The notes under the pieces: generated by a model | Database searches by the model: none | Seen by the model: only the letters and a program-made list of their open reading frames with translations | Told to the model about the DNA's origin: nothing | Origin: Erwinia sp. ErVv1 | GTDB lineage: Bacteria > Pseudomonadota > Gammaproteobacteria > Enterobacterales > Enterobacteriaceae | Assembly: GCF_900068895.1 (NCBI RefSeq) | Contig: NZ_CDPK01000010.1 | Span: 90,722-127,225 of the forward strand | Reading direction: 5' to 3' | DNA: 36,504 nucleotides | Shown: piece after piece, positions 35,807 to 36,504 of the stretch | Layout of the letters: each line of letters begins with the position of its first letter | Position numbering within the stretch: position 1 is the stretch's first letter | Program-made: the position numbers and the translations under genes

Positions 35807-35992
35807 ATGCTTATTCTAACTCGTCGAGTTGGTGAAACCCTCATGATCGGTGATGAGGTGACTGTAACGGTGCTGGGTGTCAAAGGGAACCAGGTTCGCA
35901 TCGGTGTGAACGCCCCTAAAGAAGTATCGGTTCATCGCGAAGAAATCTATCAGCGTATTCAGGCCGAAAAAACTCAGCAAACGAGTTACTAA
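35807..35992 (+). CDS. csrA: Carbon storage regulator CsrA
   Basis: The 61-residue RNA-binding homodimer binds GGA motifs in leaders of target mRNAs, represses glycogen and biofilm genes and promotes glycolysis and motility. It has the same length as E. coli CsrA and differs mostly at the C-terminal end. The RNA-contacting Leu4 and Arg44 are present (Met-Leu-Ile-Leu and Val-His-Arg-Glu-Glu). An AAGGAG ribosome binding site precedes the ATG. It lies between alaS and the tRNA genes as in E. coli. Confidence 0.98.
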   Translation: MLILTRRVGETLMIGDEVTVTVLGVKGNQVRIGVNAPKEVSVHREEIYQRIQAEKTQQTSY

Positions 35993-35999
35993 CGGATCC

Positions 36000-36027
36000 A
36001 GCGCCTCGCTGCCTATAGCGAGGCGCT
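36000..36027 (+). terminator. Terminator-like hairpin after csrA
   Basis: A perfect 11-bp stem (AGCGCCTCGCT at 36000-36010, complement at 36017-36027) with a 6-base loop begins 7 bases after the csrA stop. The T-run (TGTTTTT) lies about 10 bases further on. The remaining gap to the tRNA genes (to 36329) has no recognisable gene; it contains several TTGTTGA-like words of unknown meaning. Confidence 0.65.
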
Positions 36028-36237
36028 ACCGGTTTGCTGTTTTTCCCTCCCGTTCACCCTCTTTGATCTCTTATTCCCCTCTGTAGTCGCCTTCGCAGCC
36101 TGCTTTTGATTGTTGGCCTGCATCACTTTCGTTGTTGACCAGCCTCAGTTTCATTGTTGATAAATCACTCTTTTTGTCGTCAAAACACCCCAATCGCCTG
36201 CGAAATGTGCAATTAAACACGTAAGGGGAAAAATTGT

Positions 36238-36265
36238 TTGACTTATAAGTCCGCCAAAGTAATAT
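36238..36265 (+). promoter_or_regulatory. tRNA operon promoter
   Basis: TTGACT (36238-36243) and TAATAT (36260-36265) are separated by 16 bp and followed by the GC-rich stretch GTGCGCC, the type of discriminator seen in stringently controlled stable-RNA promoters. It lies about 65 bp before tRNA-Ser. Confidence 0.6.
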
Positions 36266-36329
36266 GTGCGCCACGCAGTGCCGATGAGCAGAAACAACGT
36301 TCTGAAGCACAACTCGCAAGAGTGCGTAT

Positions 36330-36422
36330 GGTGAGGTGGCCGAGAGGCTGAAGGCGCTCCCCTGCTAAGGGAGTATGCGGTCAAAAGCTGCATCCGGGGT
36401 TCGAATCCCCGCCTCACCGCCA
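36330..36422 (+). tRNA. serV: tRNA-Ser (anticodon GCT)
   Basis: A 93-base class II tRNA with a long variable arm, anticodon GCT at 36364-36366, a GGTTCGAATCC T-arm and an encoded CCA end. The acceptor arms GGTGAGG and CCTCACC pair fully. It reads AGC/AGU codons. Order after csrA is as at the E. coli serV locus. Confidence 0.97.
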
Positions 36423-36425
36423 TTT

Positions 36426-36502
36426 GCATCCGTAGCTCAGCTGGATAGAGTACTCGGCTACGAACCGAGCGGTCGGAGGTTCGAATCCTCCCGGATGCAC
36501 CA
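36426..36502 (+). tRNA. argV: tRNA-Arg (anticodon ACG)
   Basis: A 77-base tRNA with acceptor arms GCATCCG/CGGATGC, anticodon ACG at 36460-36462 (A34 becomes inosine and reads CGU, CGC, CGA), T-arm GGTTCGAATCC and encoded CCA. It starts 3 bases after tRNA-Ser, so the two are co-transcribed. More arginine tRNA copies may follow beyond the window, as in E. coli. Confidence 0.97.
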
Positions 36503-36504
36503 TT

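Overview
The window is chromosomal DNA from an enterobacterium, most likely of the Erwinia/Pantoea group (Erwiniaceae). The right third has the enterobacterial backbone order mltB, pncC, recA, recX, alaS, csrA, tRNA-Ser(GCT), tRNA-Arg(ACG), with products close to those of Escherichia coli. The genus is an inference; nothing in the window fixes it.

Layout. (1) Positions 1-2115 are accessory: a Fic-domain AMP-transferase with a small convergent ORF that may be its antitoxin, and a PH-like/SHOCT protein. (2) Positions 2116-3959 hold an AraE-type sugar/H+ symporter behind two perfect palindromes. (3) Positions 3950-4203, between two convergent gene ends, are packed with short direct repeats, including seven exact copies of a 7-mer and duplicated gene ends. 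(4) Positions 4201-12717 are a C4-dicarboxylate/fumarate module: a class I fumarase and a DASS-family carboxylate transporter, divergent from a three-domain (OYE-like, FMN_bind, FAD_binding_2) soluble fumarate reductase and its ApbE flavin transferase, followed by convergent dcuR and dcuS. (5) Positions 12711-23540 are the nitrate branch: narL sits directly upstream of dcuS with only 2 bp between them and no narX, and is divergent from narK-narGHJI. (6) Positions 23824-30254 contain mltB, then a module absent between mltB and pncC in E. coli: an M20 amidohydrolase with a polar amino-acid ABC importer, and tam. (7) Positions 30394-36502 are the conserved recA-csrA-tRNA block with clear SOS box, terminators and tRNA promoter.

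How the parts fit. Three perfect FNR boxes (two between the DASS and reductase genes, one before narK) mark the 4.2-23.5 kb block as an anaerobic energy island. The likely flow is dicarboxylate uptake (possibly in exchange for succinate), dehydration of malate to fumarate, and reduction of fumarate to succinate by a cytoplasmic NADH-dependent enzyme that ApbE makes active. DcuSR would sense C4-dicarboxylates. Because narL and dcuSR appear to be one transcription unit, the nitrate and fumarate responses may be physically coupled. The enzyme type is known from Klebsiella pneumoniae; the complete locus and the narL-dcuSR operon are the most noteworthy features here.
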